Shown: positions 26,812 through 35,452, counted from the first letter of the stretch. The stretch: 64,000 bases of DNA from CAIYRG01 sp036273455 (GCA_036273455.1 DASUHP010000041.1:1-64000); one strand, 5' to 3'. A program made the numbers and translations. The notes: generated by a model not told the origin, from the sequence alone.

Positions 26812-29004
26812 GTGCGCACAGCGCTTATAGATTATTTCGGCTTGACGACAGACCGGAATCCGCTCGCGGTGCTGTTCCGGCGGGTTTTTCCCGGCGCGTC
26901 CCAACATTCCCGGCAGATCTTTGGGATTGGCGCAATTTCGGCTGTGCTGGCGCGCGAAGATGAGCGCTGGTTCGCGTGGTCGGTGGTGGCGTTCGGAACC
27001 GGAATAGCCGTCTATTTCGCGCTTGGCAGCGAACCAGGTCCGGCTTTGGCCGTGACCGCAATGCTCGGCGGTATCACGGCACTCGTGCTGCGGCGGCGAG
27101 TATCGGCCGTAGTCGCGAGCTTCGTTCTGCTGGTCGCCGGCAGCTCAGCCTTGGGCTTTGCCGACGCATTATTGCGTACACGGATCGTTGCCGCTCCCGT
27201 CATTTCACATGAGACGGAACCCGTTCGCATTACCGGGCGCGTCGAGGACGTTGATATCCGGGCTCCGGACAGGGCGAGGATTATATTGACCGTGTCCAGT
27301 ATAGCCGGCGGGAATGTCAAACCGGATCTCGTGAGGCTGACCGTCTCGGGCACCCGGGCAATCGCAGCCTCCCAACCCGGCGCCGTCATTTCGGCGCTTG
27401 CCGTGCTGCGGCCGCCGCCGGAACCGGCCTTGCCCCGCGGTTATGACTTCGCGCGCTGGGCCTGGTTTCAGGGCATCGGCGGGGTCGGGTTTGTTTACGG
27501 GACACCGCGGACCATCCGTGCCTCACCGCCGGATCTGATGGACCGGTTGAACAGCCGGCTCGACGACTTGCGGCTGTCGATGACCAACAGGATCGAGCAG
27601 GCCATTCCCGGGCCGGACGGCAGCATCGCGGCAGCATTGATAACCGGCGAGCGCGGCGAAATCGATCCCGACGACAATCAGGCCTACCGTGACTCGGGAC
27701 TGGCGCATGTCCTGTCGATATCGGGCGTGCATCTGGCTCTTGCCGGTCTCGGCGCTTTCTGGGTGTTGCGTGCGCTGTTGGCGCTGTGGCCCCGGGTGGC
27801 ATTGACCCAGCCGATCAAGAAATGGGCCGCTCTCGGAGCCCTGCTCGGGTCGGCGTTCTACCTCGCGATCAGTGGCGGCGGATCGCCGGCCGACCGGTCG
27901 TTTCTGATGCTGTCCATGATGCTGCTTGGTGTCCTCCTGGACCGTCCTGCGCTTTCCATGCGTTCAGTCGCGATGGCGGCGCTGCTGATTCTGATTTTTC
28001 AGCCGGAAGACGTGATCGACCCGAGTTTTCAAATGTCTTTTGGTGCGGTGGTCGGATTGATCGCGCTTGCCGAGTGGCAATCGTCGAGGCAAGCGCCGGT
28101 TGTTCAGCCGGCCGGCCGCATCTCCAGAGCCTGGTACAAAGCGCGGCATTATGTGCTCGGAGCTCTTGTCGTCAGTGTGGTGGCGACACTGGCGACGACA
28201 CCGATGGCCATCTATCATTTCGATCGTGCGGCCGCTTACTCGCTGATCTCGAATTTTTTGGCCGAACCCGTCGTTGCCTTCGTGATCATGCCCGCGGCCG
28301 CCGTGGCTGTGGTCCTGATGCCCATGGGAGGCGAACTTCTTCCACTACATCTGATGGGCTGGGGCGTGCATGTCATGAGCGGAATTGCCCATTGGACGGC
28401 AGGCTTGCCCGGAGCGACCGCAATGGTCCGGGCGTGGCCGGCATCGGCGCTCGCGATCATGGTGCTGGGCGGACTGTGGATTGCACTATGGCGGCAAAAA
28501 TGGCGCTGGTTCGGTGTTGCCCCCATCGCTGCCGCTATTCTGCTCATCGTGGCCGACAGGCCGCCGGATTTGCTGATTGCCCGCGACTTGCAGTCTGCGG
28601 CGATACGCGGACCGGACGGTCGGCTTGTTGTCATCGGCGCCCGTCCGGACGGTTACACGGCGAGCCAATGGCTGATCCGCGACGGGGATCGCCGTGACTT
28701 GGCAACAGCGCGCGCGGCGTCGCATTGCGATGAATCCGGATGTGCCGGTTCGGGCGGGCAGGGCCGAGTTGTTGCAATTCCCGCTGCGACTTCGGCGTTG
28801 CCTGATGACTGCCTTCGGGCCCGTATCGTTATCAGCACGATTCCATTGCACGGGAATTGCAGTGGACCGGGGCTGCTGGTGGACAGGTCGGACACCCTGC
28901 GCAATGGGGCGATGTCAATTACGTTCTATGGCAATACCAAAATTGTCGATACAGTCGCCGCAGGCCGCGGTGACCGTCCATGGACGAAAGTCAAAGGCCG
29001 GTGA
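26812..29004 (+). CDS. comEC: ComEC/Rec2-family membrane protein
   Basis: Predicted channel for single-stranded DNA across the inner membrane. The protein has 730 residues. An N-terminal hydrophobic region and soluble OB-like DUF4131 part (about 30-210) are followed by the multi-pass Competence domain with AALITGERGEI and HVLSISGVHLALAG, the family hallmarks. No metallo-beta-lactamase domain with an HxHxDH motif is visible. The C-terminal tail is a shorter soluble part, a form common in alphaproteobacteria. GTG start. It converges with lexA, separated by one base. Confidence 0.88.
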   Translation: MRTALIDYFGLTTDRNPLAVLFRRVFPGASQHSRQIFGIGAISAVLAREDERWFAWSVVAFGTGIAVYFALGSEPGPALAVTAMLGGITALVLRRRVSAVVASFVLLVAGSSALGFADALLRTRIVAAPVISHETEPVRITGRVEDVDIRAPDRARIILTVSSIAGGNVKPDLVRLTVSGTRAIAASQPGAVISALAVLRPPPEPALPRGYDFARWAWFQGIGGVGFVYGTPRTIRASPPDLMDRLNSRLDDLRLSMTNRIEQAIPGPDGSIAAALITGERGEIDPDDNQAYRDSGLAHVLSISGVHLALAGLGAFWVLRALLALWPRVALTQPIKKWAALGALLGSAFYLAISGGGSPADRSFLMLSMMLLGVLLDRPALSMRSVAMAALLILIFQPEDVIDPSFQMSFGAVVGLIALAEWQSSRQAPVVQPAGRISRAWYKARHYVLGALVVSVVATLATTPMAIYHFDRAAAYSLISNFLAEPVVAFVIMPAAAVAVVLMPMGGELLPLHLMGWGVHVMSGIAHWTAGLPGATAMVRAWPASALAIMVLGGLWIALWRQKWRWFGVAPIAAAILLIVADRPPDLLIARDLQSAAIRGPDGRLVVIGARPDGYTASQWLIRDGDRRDLATARAASHCDESGCAGSGGQGRVVAIPAATSALPDDCLRARIVISTIPLHGNCSGPGLLVDRSDTLRNGAMSITFYGNTKIVDTVAAGRGDRPWTKVKGR

Positions 29005-29005
29005 T

Positions 29006-29770
29006 TCAATAACGGCGGATAAGACCGATCAGGGTGCCCTGAATGGCGATGCGGTCTGCACCATAGAGCCGCGTCTCGTAGGCCGGATTTGCGGCCTCCA
29101 GAGCGATGGAATCGCCGCGGCGGCGCAGTCGCTTGAGGGTTGCTTCGGTGTTGTCTACGAGGGCGACGACAATATCACCGGTATTTGCCGTACTGGTTTT
29201 GCGGATGATGACCGTATCGCCGTCGAGAATTCCGGCATTGATCATAGAATCGCCAGTGACTTCGAGGGCGTAGTGCTCGCCACTGCCCATCAAATTCGAC
29301 GGTACGCCAATGTCGGAAATTTTCTGCTCGATGGCGTCTATGGGTGTACCGGCGGCGATCCGCCCGAGAACCGGCACGCTGCAAGAGAGTTCAGTGTCGG
29401 TCCGGCGAATGTGGGAAGCCTGTCTGGTATCCGGCGGAATCCTGTGTTCCACGCGATGATCGCGGTCCAGCCGCAGCGGCCTGATTCCCGGCTCAGACCG
29501 GGTGAGCCTTTGCGCCTGATGCCGGGTGGCTGCCGGCCTGAGGCCATCCGAGGCATTTTCGGGCAGCCGGATGACCTCAAGTGCGCGAGCGCGTTTTTCC
29601 AGGCGGCGGATAAACCCGCGCTCTTCGAGTGCCGTGATCAGGCGATGGATTCCCGATTTCGACCGTAAATCCAGAGCATCCTTCATCTCATCGAACGACG
29701 GGGGTACGCCGGTTTCGCGGATTCGCTGATCAATGAAAGTGAGCAGTTCGTGTTGTTTTTTCGTCAGCAT
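29006..29770 (-). CDS. lexA: LexA repressor
   Basis: SOS repressor that self-cleaves with RecA. The protein has 254 residues. The N-terminal winged helix begins MLTKKQHELLTFID. The cleavage Ala-Gly is in GRIAAGTPID, the catalytic serine in VTGDSMINAG, and the lysine in NTEATLKRL. The linker between the two domains (about residues 75-130) is long and Arg/Pro-rich. It is preceded by a promoter that its own binding site overlaps. It lies between comEC and moeA, a typical alphaproteobacterial place. Confidence 0.97.
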   Translation of the reverse strand: MLTKKQHELLTFIDQRIRETGVPPSFDEMKDALDLRSKSGIHRLITALEERGFIRRLEKRARALEVIRLPENASDGLRPAATRHQAQRLTRSEPGIRPLRLDRDHRVEHRIPPDTRQASHIRRTDTELSCSVPVLGRIAAGTPIDAIEQKISDIGVPSNLMGSGEHYALEVTGDSMINAGILDGDTVIIRKTSTANTGDIVVALVDNTEATLKRLRRRGDSIALEAANPAYETRLYGADRIAIQGTLIGLIRRY

Positions 29771-29819
29771 GCTACCCCCACCCAGAGTTCGAAGTGAACA
29801 AAGCGAAAACGCGCGAATC

Positions 29820-29848
29820 GTTCTACTTTAGTTCTTCTGTTCGGTCAA
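29820..29848 (-). promoter_or_regulatory. lexA promoter with overlapping LexA box
   Basis: On the minus strand a -35 TTGACC (29848-29843) is followed after 17 bp by TAGAAC (29825-29820). The 15-bp GAACTAAAGTAGAAC (29834-29820), which is GTTC-N7-GTTC on the plus strand, is the alphaproteobacterial LexA box. It covers the -10 and the end of the spacer, about 50 bp before the lexA ATG. Autorepression is therefore expected. A third GAAC half site lies just upstream (29842-29839). The rest of the 308-bp gap to moeA shows no gene. Confidence 0.85.
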
Positions 29849-30078
29849 CGAGTGTTGGCTGGCGCAAACCGGTGACGGGCCGCTGTCGGTTGTGCTTTCC
29901 AGGAGCGTACCGGTCAGCTGGATTGGGCTTCCATCAGCATCACATCCGGAGGGAACTCAAAACGGCTGCAGAATCCTGACGCCGCCTTGTCCGTCATTTG
30001 CGCTTTAATTGATCGCGAATGAAACATACGGCTTTGTAATGAATGCGTTTTTGCCGCTGACTGCGCGCGCTTTGCGGC

Positions 30079-31269
30079 TCAATTATCGAGCAAGAGCGCG
30101 TCAACGCGGTCACCCGCCGCCGCTGCCAGGGAGTCCGGTGCGCGGATGATCAGGGCATGGGCTTCGGCGAAGATCTTCTGGGTCGAAGAATCCTGCAGGC
30201 GGAATGGCGTGACGACGACCTGACCTGAACCCGTGTCCAGCCGCGCGCGAACATAGTCCTGCCGCTTGCCATTCGCGGGCAGCGGTGAAGTCAAAAAGGC
30301 AGAGACAACGGGAGCTTGATAAGCGCAGCCCAGCATTTTCGCGATGGCAGGACGAATAAAGAGCTGAGCACAAACCATCGCCGAAACCGGATTGCCCGGC
30401 AGGCCGATGAGCGGCGTGTCGCCCATGCGGCCAAAAATCAGTGGCTTGCCCGGCCGCATTGCGATCTTCCAGAAGTCGAGCACGAAGCCGTGGCGGCCAA
30501 GTGCGGCTTGCACGAGATCATGGTCGCCGACCGAGGCGCCGCCCTGGGTGACAATCAGGTTCGCATCTTTGGTCAGGCGTGGCAGGGATTCGAATGCCTC
30601 GATTCTGTCGGGGAGAATTCCGCCATCAATCGCTTCTCCGCCCCAGTTCCGGATCATTGCCTGAATCGCATAAGTCGACGACGCGACGATACCGCCGTCC
30701 TTGCGCGGCTCACCCGGCCGGCTGAGTTCATCCCCGGTTGCAAACAGCACGACACGCGGCTTGCGCGTGACCCGCACCACCGGCACATCGGCCGCGGCAA
30801 TCACGGCGATGTCGCGCGCCGTCAAACGTTTACCCGATGGGATCAGGATTTCGCCGTTGCAAAAATCGAGGCCGCGGGCGCGGATATTCTCGCCCGGTTT
30901 CGGGGCCTCTGAGATCGTAATGAGATCGTCCGTCCGGCGGACGTCCTCCTGGATCACGACGGCATCTGCACCGGAGGGCATGACCCCTCCGGTGAAAATG
31001 CGCACCGCCTCCATTTCGCCGACGTCGCCGCCAAACGGCTTGCCGGCGGGCGATTCGCCAATGACCTTCAGACGCGAATCAGGCGCAGCATCGGCGGCGC
31101 GGACGGCATATCCATCCATGGCGGACACATCGCTCGGCGGCTGATCGAAACCAGCGGTCACATCTGCGGCGAGAGCGCGCCCACATGCATCCGTCAGCGC
31201 GACATCTTCGGCCGACAGGGCGGTGAAACTCCTGACGATACGCGAGATCGCTTCATCGACCGCGATCAT
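30079..31269 (-). CDS. moeA: Molybdopterin molybdenumtransferase
   Basis: Inserts molybdate into adenylylated molybdopterin, the last common step of molybdenum cofactor synthesis. The protein has 396 residues. Seen are SAMDGYAVRAAD near residue 50, FTGGVMPSGADAVV, and the MoaB/Mog-like fold with TQGGASVGDHD and LIGLPGNPVSAMV. Its start codon overlaps the moaC stop (ATGA), so it is translated with moaC. Confidence 0.97.
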   Translation of the reverse strand: MIAVDEAISRIVRSFTALSAEDVALTDACGRALAADVTAGFDQPPSDVSAMDGYAVRAADAAPDSRLKVIGESPAGKPFGGDVGEMEAVRIFTGGVMPSGADAVVIQEDVRRTDDLITISEAPKPGENIRARGLDFCNGEILIPSGKRLTARDIAVIAAADVPVVRVTRKPRVVLFATGDELSRPGEPRKDGGIVASSTYAIQAMIRNWGGEAIDGGILPDRIEAFESLPRLTKDANLIVTQGGASVGDHDLVQAALGRHGFVLDFWKIAMRPGKPLIFGRMGDTPLIGLPGNPVSAMVCAQLFIRPAIAKMLGCAYQAPVVSAFLTSPLPANGKRQDYVRARLDTGSGQVVVTPFRLQDSSTQKIFAEAHALIIRAPDSLAAAAGDRVDALLLDN

Positions 31270-32066
31270 CGCGACCGCTTCCCCGCCAGCATCTGCTCGG
31301 GTGTGGTTTTTGCGGCCTTTGCCAGCTTCTCAATCGCGTCTGCGGAGAGCTTGCGTGAATGACCGGACAGATAACCGTACAGCTCATTCAGCGGCACGGA
31401 AGCCGATTGTGCCCACTCGGTTGGCCGCAGTCCGCGCGCAATCATGAACTGCCGCAGATTTTCCCGTCCGTCTGCACCCGTGGCAGCGGGCGGGTTTGTT
31501 GTCTCGTGTGAAATCACCCGCGGCGTCGCTCTCGTGCCGCCGCGCTTGCCCGGGGCGGATTTGGGCATTTCACGCTCAGCTGCCGGCCGTTGCGGTGCCT
31601 GGTAGCTTCCGCTTTTGCCGCCCGACTTCGTCAGCAGGCGAATGGATTCGATCACTGCGGATTTGTCTACGGCTTTGACCATGTCGTAAATCGTCAGTGC
31701 CGCGATCGCAGCCGCAGTCAATGCTTCCATTTCGACGCCGGTATGGCCGGTGGTTTTCGCCGTCGAGGTGACCTGCAAAGTGCGGCCGTCCGGCTGTGGC
31801 ACGATTTCGATGCCGGCATGCGTAATCGCGAGCGGATGGCACAGCGGAATCAGCTCGGATGTTTTCTTCGCACCCATGATCCCTGCGATGCGCGCTGTCG
31901 CCACGACATCGCCTTTGGGCAGCGTTCCGTCCACCACCTGCCTGAATGCATCCTCGGAAATGACGACCCGGGCTTCGGCCGTTGCCGTGCGCTCGGTGGA
32001 CGCTTTGGAGGACACATCCACCATGGATGCCTGTCCGCGCTCATCGAGGTGAGAAAGTTTGCTCAT
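31266..32066 (-). CDS. moaC: MoaC with a C-terminal helix-turn-helix domain
   Basis: Residues 1-158 are cyclic pyranopterin monophosphate synthase (MoaC), with the conserved LIPLCHPLAIT, TTGHTGVEMEALTA and the catalytic pair D128/K131 in YDMVKAVDK. Most MoaC proteins end near residue 160. Here a linker (159-199) leads to a 65-residue Cro/C1-like segment with RENLRQFMIARGLRP, PLNELYGYLSGHSRKLS and AIEKLAKAAKTTPEQML, the pattern of an XRE-type DNA-binding fold. The frame is continuous, and both ends overlap the neighbours by 4 bp (trpC stop, moeA start), so the fusion is not an assembly artefact at a gene border. A regulatory role is inference. Confidence 0.9.
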   Translation of the reverse strand: MSKLSHLDERGQASMVDVSSKASTERTATAEARVVISEDAFRQVVDGTLPKGDVVATARIAGIMGAKKTSELIPLCHPLAITHAGIEIVPQPDGRTLQVTSTAKTTGHTGVEMEALTAAAIAALTIYDMVKAVDKSAVIESIRLLTKSGGKSGSYQAPQRPAAEREMPKSAPGKRGGTRATPRVISHETTNPPAATGADGRENLRQFMIARGLRPTEWAQSASVPLNELYGYLSGHSRKLSADAIEKLAKAAKTTPEQMLAGKRSR

Positions 32067-32860
32067 GGATGCCAATCCGCGATCAGGGCCCCGGTCGCCG
32101 CTTCGAGATCATCGAAGCGCATCAGTGCTTCGCCAACAAGGTAAGCAGCGATCCCTGCCTTTGCGAGTTGGCGCAAATCGGCCGGCGTGGAAAGCCCACT
32201 TTCGGCGATCACAAGCCGGTCTGGAGGAATGAGCGGCTTCAGCCGGACCGCAGTGTCGAGGCTGGTGACGAATGTCTTGAGATCGCGATTGTTGATGCCG
32301 ATCATTTCGGCGCCAAGATCGACCGCGCGCCGTGTCTCGGTTTCATCATGCACCTCGACGAGTACGTCCATTCCCCATTCCCGCGCCGCTGATATTATCG
32401 AACTCGCAGCCTGGTCATTGAGCATTGCGAGGATCACAAGAATGCAATCCGCTCCGATCGCGCGCGACTGCACGACCTGGTACGGATCGAGCATGAAATC
32501 CTTGCGCAGCACAGGCAGGTGCACAGCTGCGCGCGCGGCAATCAGATGTTCGGACGAACCCTGAAATGAAGGGCCGTCGGTCAGGACCGACAGGCACACG
32601 GCGCCGGCTCTTTCATAGGCCCGTGCGGCGGATTCAGGATGAAAGTCCCGACGGATCAGCCCTTTGCTTGGGCTGGCCTTCTTGATCTCGGCGATCAATC
32701 CGGGCCGGGCAGAGCGCGACGCGGCTTGCAGGGCAGCGCGGAATCCCCGTGGCGGCGCGGCCTCACGTGCATCGCGCACCAGGCCGTTGAGCGGTTTCGC
32801 CGCTTTGGCGGCGTCAATCTCGCTCAGTTTATAGGCGGCGATTTCGTCGAGGATGTTCAT
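32063..32860 (-). CDS. trpC: Indole-3-glycerol phosphate synthase
   Basis: Fourth step of tryptophan synthesis, a TIM-barrel enzyme. The protein has 265 residues. Seen are LIAEIKKASPSKG near residue 55, VLRKDFMLDPYQV, IGINNRDLKTF and IAESGLSTPADL, all family signatures. It overlaps trpD and moaC by 4 bp at each end, so it is translated in a coupled chain. TrpF is not in this window, and this TrpC is monofunctional by length. Confidence 0.98.
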   Translation of the reverse strand: MNILDEIAAYKLSEIDAAKAAKPLNGLVRDAREAAPPRGFRAALQAASRSARPGLIAEIKKASPSKGLIRRDFHPESAARAYERAGAVCLSVLTDGPSFQGSSEHLIAARAAVHLPVLRKDFMLDPYQVVQSRAIGADCILVILAMLNDQAASSIISAAREWGMDVLVEVHDETETRRAVDLGAEMIGINNRDLKTFVTSLDTAVRLKPLIPPDRLVIAESGLSTPADLRQLAKAGIAAYLVGEALMRFDDLEAATGALIADWHP

Positions 32861-33873
32861 TGCCGCCGGCTACGCTCGAGAATTCCGGCTGCCCGGCCGC
32901 GGTCGATCGCCTCGCTGGCCAGTGCAACGCCCTCGGGGATGGTTTTTGCCGCTCCGCCGGCGATCAGCGCCGCGGCGGAATTCAGCAAGACGATGTCACG
33001 AAAGGGCGAGCGTTCGCCATCAAGCAATGCCCGGATCGCGCGGGCATTATCGCGGGCGGTCCCGCCCCTCAACCGGGCCAGCGTGCTGCGTTCAAGACCG
33101 GCGTCCTCTGGTGAAATTTGTCGTAAGCAGATATCGCCGTGTTCGAGCACGGCTATCTTCGTCGGACCGGTCGTGCTCAATTCGTCGAGGCCATCATTGC
33201 CATGCGCAACCCATGCTGCTTCGGCGCCGAGTTCGCGCAATACCTCGGCGACCGGAAGCAGCCAGGCATCGGAAAAAATTCCAATCAATTGCCGCTTCAC
33301 TCCGGCCGGATTGCAGAGAGGGCCAAGCAGATTGAAGATCGTGCGGAAACCAAGTTCCTTGCGAACCGCCCCGACATGCTTCATCGCGGGATGGTAAAGC
33401 GGTGCAAAGAGAAAACTGAAGCCCGGATCGCGCAAACGCGCACTGGCGGCATTCGCATCATTATTGATCGGAATGTCGAGCGCTTCCAGAACATCGGCGG
33501 CGCCGGTGCGCGAAGACATTGCGCGATTGCCGTGCTTCGCTACCGGCAGCCCGCAAGCAGCAACAACGAAAGCGGCTGCCGTCGAAACATTCAGCGTGCC
33601 CGAACCATCGCCACCGGTCCCGCACACGTCGATGGCATTCGGCGGTGCGTCAACGCGAGTCATGGCGGCGCGCATGGCGGTCGCGGCACCGGTCAATTCG
33701 CTGACACTCGGTCCGCGCAATGCCAGCAGGCTGAGGAATGACGCCATGTGAATTTCGGCGGCATCACCTGCCATCATGGCGCCGACGGCCGCCGCGGATT
33801 CCGGGGCGGCGAGAAATTCACCCGCCGCCAGTTTCTTCAGCAGGTGAGCAAAATCCTGACGGTCGAGGCTCAT
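32857..33873 (-). CDS. trpD: Anthranilate phosphoribosyltransferase
   Basis: Second step of tryptophan synthesis. The protein has 338 residues. The phosphoribosyl-PP site is CGTGGDGSGTLNVSTAAA near residue 84, followed by VAKHGNRAMSSRTGAADVLE and NLLGPLCNPA. It is monofunctional, separate from TrpG. It overlaps trpG and trpC by 4 bp each. Confidence 0.98.
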   Translation of the reverse strand: MSLDRQDFAHLLKKLAAGEFLAAPESAAAVGAMMAGDAAEIHMASFLSLLALRGPSVSELTGAATAMRAAMTRVDAPPNAIDVCGTGGDGSGTLNVSTAAAFVVAACGLPVAKHGNRAMSSRTGAADVLEALDIPINNDANAASARLRDPGFSFLFAPLYHPAMKHVGAVRKELGFRTIFNLLGPLCNPAGVKRQLIGIFSDAWLLPVAEVLRELGAEAAWVAHGNDGLDELSTTGPTKIAVLEHGDICLRQISPEDAGLERSTLARLRGGTARDNARAIRALLDGERSPFRDIVLLNSAAALIAGGAAKTIPEGVALASEAIDRGRAAGILERSRRQ

Positions 33874-34460
33874 GAGACGGCAGTTGCGTGGACCCGCGCG
33901 AGATCGAGAAAATTGCGCAGGATCCTGTGGCCGTATTCGGACGCAATGCTTTCCGGATGAAACTGCACGCCATGGATCGGGAAACGCCTGTGGGCGATTC
34001 CCATGATGATTCCATCGTCGGTGGCAGCGGTCACTTCCAGTACGCCCGGCAAAGTCGCGCGCTCAACCACCAGCGAGTGGTAACGCGTGGCAAGAAAATC
34101 GTTCGGCAAACCGCGAAAGACGCTGGCGCCGGTGTGATGGATTCTCGACATCTTGCCGTGCATCGGCTCGGGGGCTCGCACGACGCGGCCGCCAAATGCC
34201 TGGCCGATCGCCTGATGGCCGAGGCAGACGCCGAGGATGGGAATCTTGCCGGCTGCAAAACGTATCAGTTCAAGGCAGATACCCGCCTTGTCCGGATCAC
34301 AAGGGCCGGGAGACAGAACAATCGAATCCGGCCGCATACCGACTGCATCTGCTGCCGAAATCCGGTCGTTGCGCACAACCGTGACCGGCTCACCCAGTTC
34401 GCCCAGATAGTGGAACAGGTTGTAAGTGAAGCTGTCATAATTATCGATCAGCAGGATCAT
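33870..34460 (-). CDS. trpG: Anthranilate synthase component II (glutamine amidotransferase)
   Basis: Supplies ammonia from glutamine to TrpE. The protein has 196 residues. Active-site cysteine in ILGVCLGHQAIGQAFGG (near residue 79) and the His/Glu pair in VQFHPESIASEYG near the C-terminus. It may also serve 4-amino-4-deoxychorismate synthase. It heads the trpG-trpD-trpC-moaC-moeA run. Its partner trpE lies 2 kb upstream on the same strand, beyond the toxin-antitoxin island. Confidence 0.97.
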   Translation of the reverse strand: MILLIDNYDSFTYNLFHYLGELGEPVTVVRNDRISAADAVGMRPDSIVLSPGPCDPDKAGICLELIRFAAGKIPILGVCLGHQAIGQAFGGRVVRAPEPMHGKMSRIHHTGASVFRGLPNDFLATRYHSLVVERATLPGVLEVTAATDDGIIMGIAHRRFPIHGVQFHPESIASEYGHRILRNFLDLARVHATAVS

Positions 34461-34604
34461 TTGCAGTTAATCTATTGAATCCACGTATGGCCATGTCGGA
34501 GCGTTCAGGCTCTTTAGACTCTCGCTTTATACATTTTTCCAATGGATGTCCCTGAGTAGCTGCTGAGCGGCCGTCTTCGGTGGCGTAAAACGGCAGATGC
34601 ATCC

Positions 34605-34633
34605 TTGATTTGGTCCACGAATGGTCCAATATA
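34605..34633 (+). promoter_or_regulatory. Promoter and putative operator of the toxin-antitoxin pair
   Basis: TTGATT (34605-34610) and AATATA (34628-34633) are spaced by 17 bp. The spacer is filled by two copies of TGGTCCA (34611-34617 and 34622-34628) repeated every 11 bp, one helical turn. This is a plausible binding site for the antitoxin, which usually represses its own operon. The promoter and repeats are seen; the binding is inference. Confidence 0.5.
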
Positions 34634-34655
34634 TGAGGGCTTCACGGGAACAGAC

Positions 34656-34913
34656 ATGAAAATCTCTGTCAGCGACGCGAAAGGCCAATTGACCGAGCTT
34701 GTGCGCCGGGCGGAAGCCGGTGACGAGATCATTTTGACACGTCACGGCCAGGCTGCGGTGCGTTTGGTGCCGGTCACGACGACACCCACCGGGCAAGATC
34801 GGCGCCGGATACTGGAAGCCGCCCGGAAATCTGGTCGGCGGAAAGCGACCAGTGGCCCCAATGCTGCCCGAAGCCAGGACTTTCTTTACGATGAGGGCGG
34901 CCTGCCGAAGTGA
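34656..34913 (+). CDS. Phd/YefM-type antitoxin
   Basis: The protein has 85 residues and starts MKISVSDAKGQLTELVRRAE, the typical Phd/YefM N-terminal DNA-binding fold. EIILTRHGQAAVRLVPV closes the fold. The C-terminal 40 residues are charged and probably wrap the toxin. I use ATG 34656; the in-frame start at 34605 lies in the promoter. The stop overlaps the GTG of the toxin gene (GTGA). Confidence 0.85.
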   Translation: MKISVSDAKGQLTELVRRAEAGDEIILTRHGQAAVRLVPVTTTPTGQDRRRILEAARKSGRRKATSGPNAARSQDFLYDEGGLPK

Positions 34914-35293
34914 TCGTCGTTGATACTTCGGCATTGATGACGATCGTTTTGGACGAAGCCGATGCTGCCCCCTGCATAGCCGTCCTGGAACGGGAGCACG
35001 AGGTACTGGTTTCCGCAGGAACGGTGGCCGAAGCCATGATCGTGGCTGCCGCCCGCAAAGTTGCCGCCGAAATGCAGGCGGTCATCTCCAGTTTGGGATT
35101 TGAAGTCGTTCCTGTGACAGCAGCCTCCGCTGCACGCATTGCTCAGGCTTACGTGCAGTGGGGCAGGGGAATGAATTCGGCCGGTCTCAATTTTGGTGAT
35201 TGCTTCGCTTACGAACTTGCCAAGGAACACGACTGTCCTCTGCTGTTTGTGGGGGACGATTTCTCCCGGACTGATATCAAACGCGCTTTGTAG
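34910..35293 (+). CDS. PIN-domain ribonuclease toxin, VapC type
   Basis: The protein has 127 residues. The four acidic residues of the PIN nuclease are D5 (VVDTSALM), E41 (VAEAMI), D97 (NFGDCFAYELA) and D116 (FVGDDFSR). VapC toxins cut tRNA or rRNA when freed from the antitoxin (family knowledge). It is coupled by GTGA to the antitoxin gene. It lies in the 2-kb island between trpG and trpE and is probably acquired; the whole region is on the opposite strand to the trp genes. Confidence 0.88.
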   Translation: MIVVDTSALMTIVLDEADAAPCIAVLEREHEVLVSAGTVAEAMIVAAARKVAAEMQAVISSLGFEVVPVTAASAARIAQAYVQWGRGMNSAGLNFGDCFAYELAKEHDCPLLFVGDDFSRTDIKRAL

Positions 35294-35389
35294 GAACGTC
35301 GCAGAAGCACATCGGAGCATCTGCCCTCCTCGCTACAATTCGGGCACAAAATTATGCGAATGGTTTCGCGAGTTTTGCGGGAGGGGACG

Positions 35390-35452
35390 ATGAAGAAATT
35401 GCTATCCGGCGTTTTCTTTGCGTCGTTTTGCTGCTCGCGACCGATGGTGTAG
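35390..35452 (+). pseudogene. Possible gene remnant with signal-peptide-like start
   Basis: A good ribosome site, GGGAGGGGAC, precedes ATG 35390, which encodes MKKLLSGVFFASFCCS and stops after 20 residues at TAG. The start looks like an exported-protein signal sequence that has lost its gene. A +1 change in the middle would give a longer hydrophobic stretch before another stop. It ends 8 bp before the end of the opposing DUF2059 gene. It could also be a chance reading. Confidence 0.25.

Noticed and set aside
29380..29560. Suspected frameshift pair in the LexA linker, which is unusually Arg/Pro-rich
   Set aside because: Other frames give no better match and the linker is variable in the family; both flanking domains are in one frame.
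34441..34629. A 62-codon minus-strand frame in front of trpG
   Set aside because: It runs through the trpG start and the toxin-antitoxin promoter, with no ribosome site and no family likeness.
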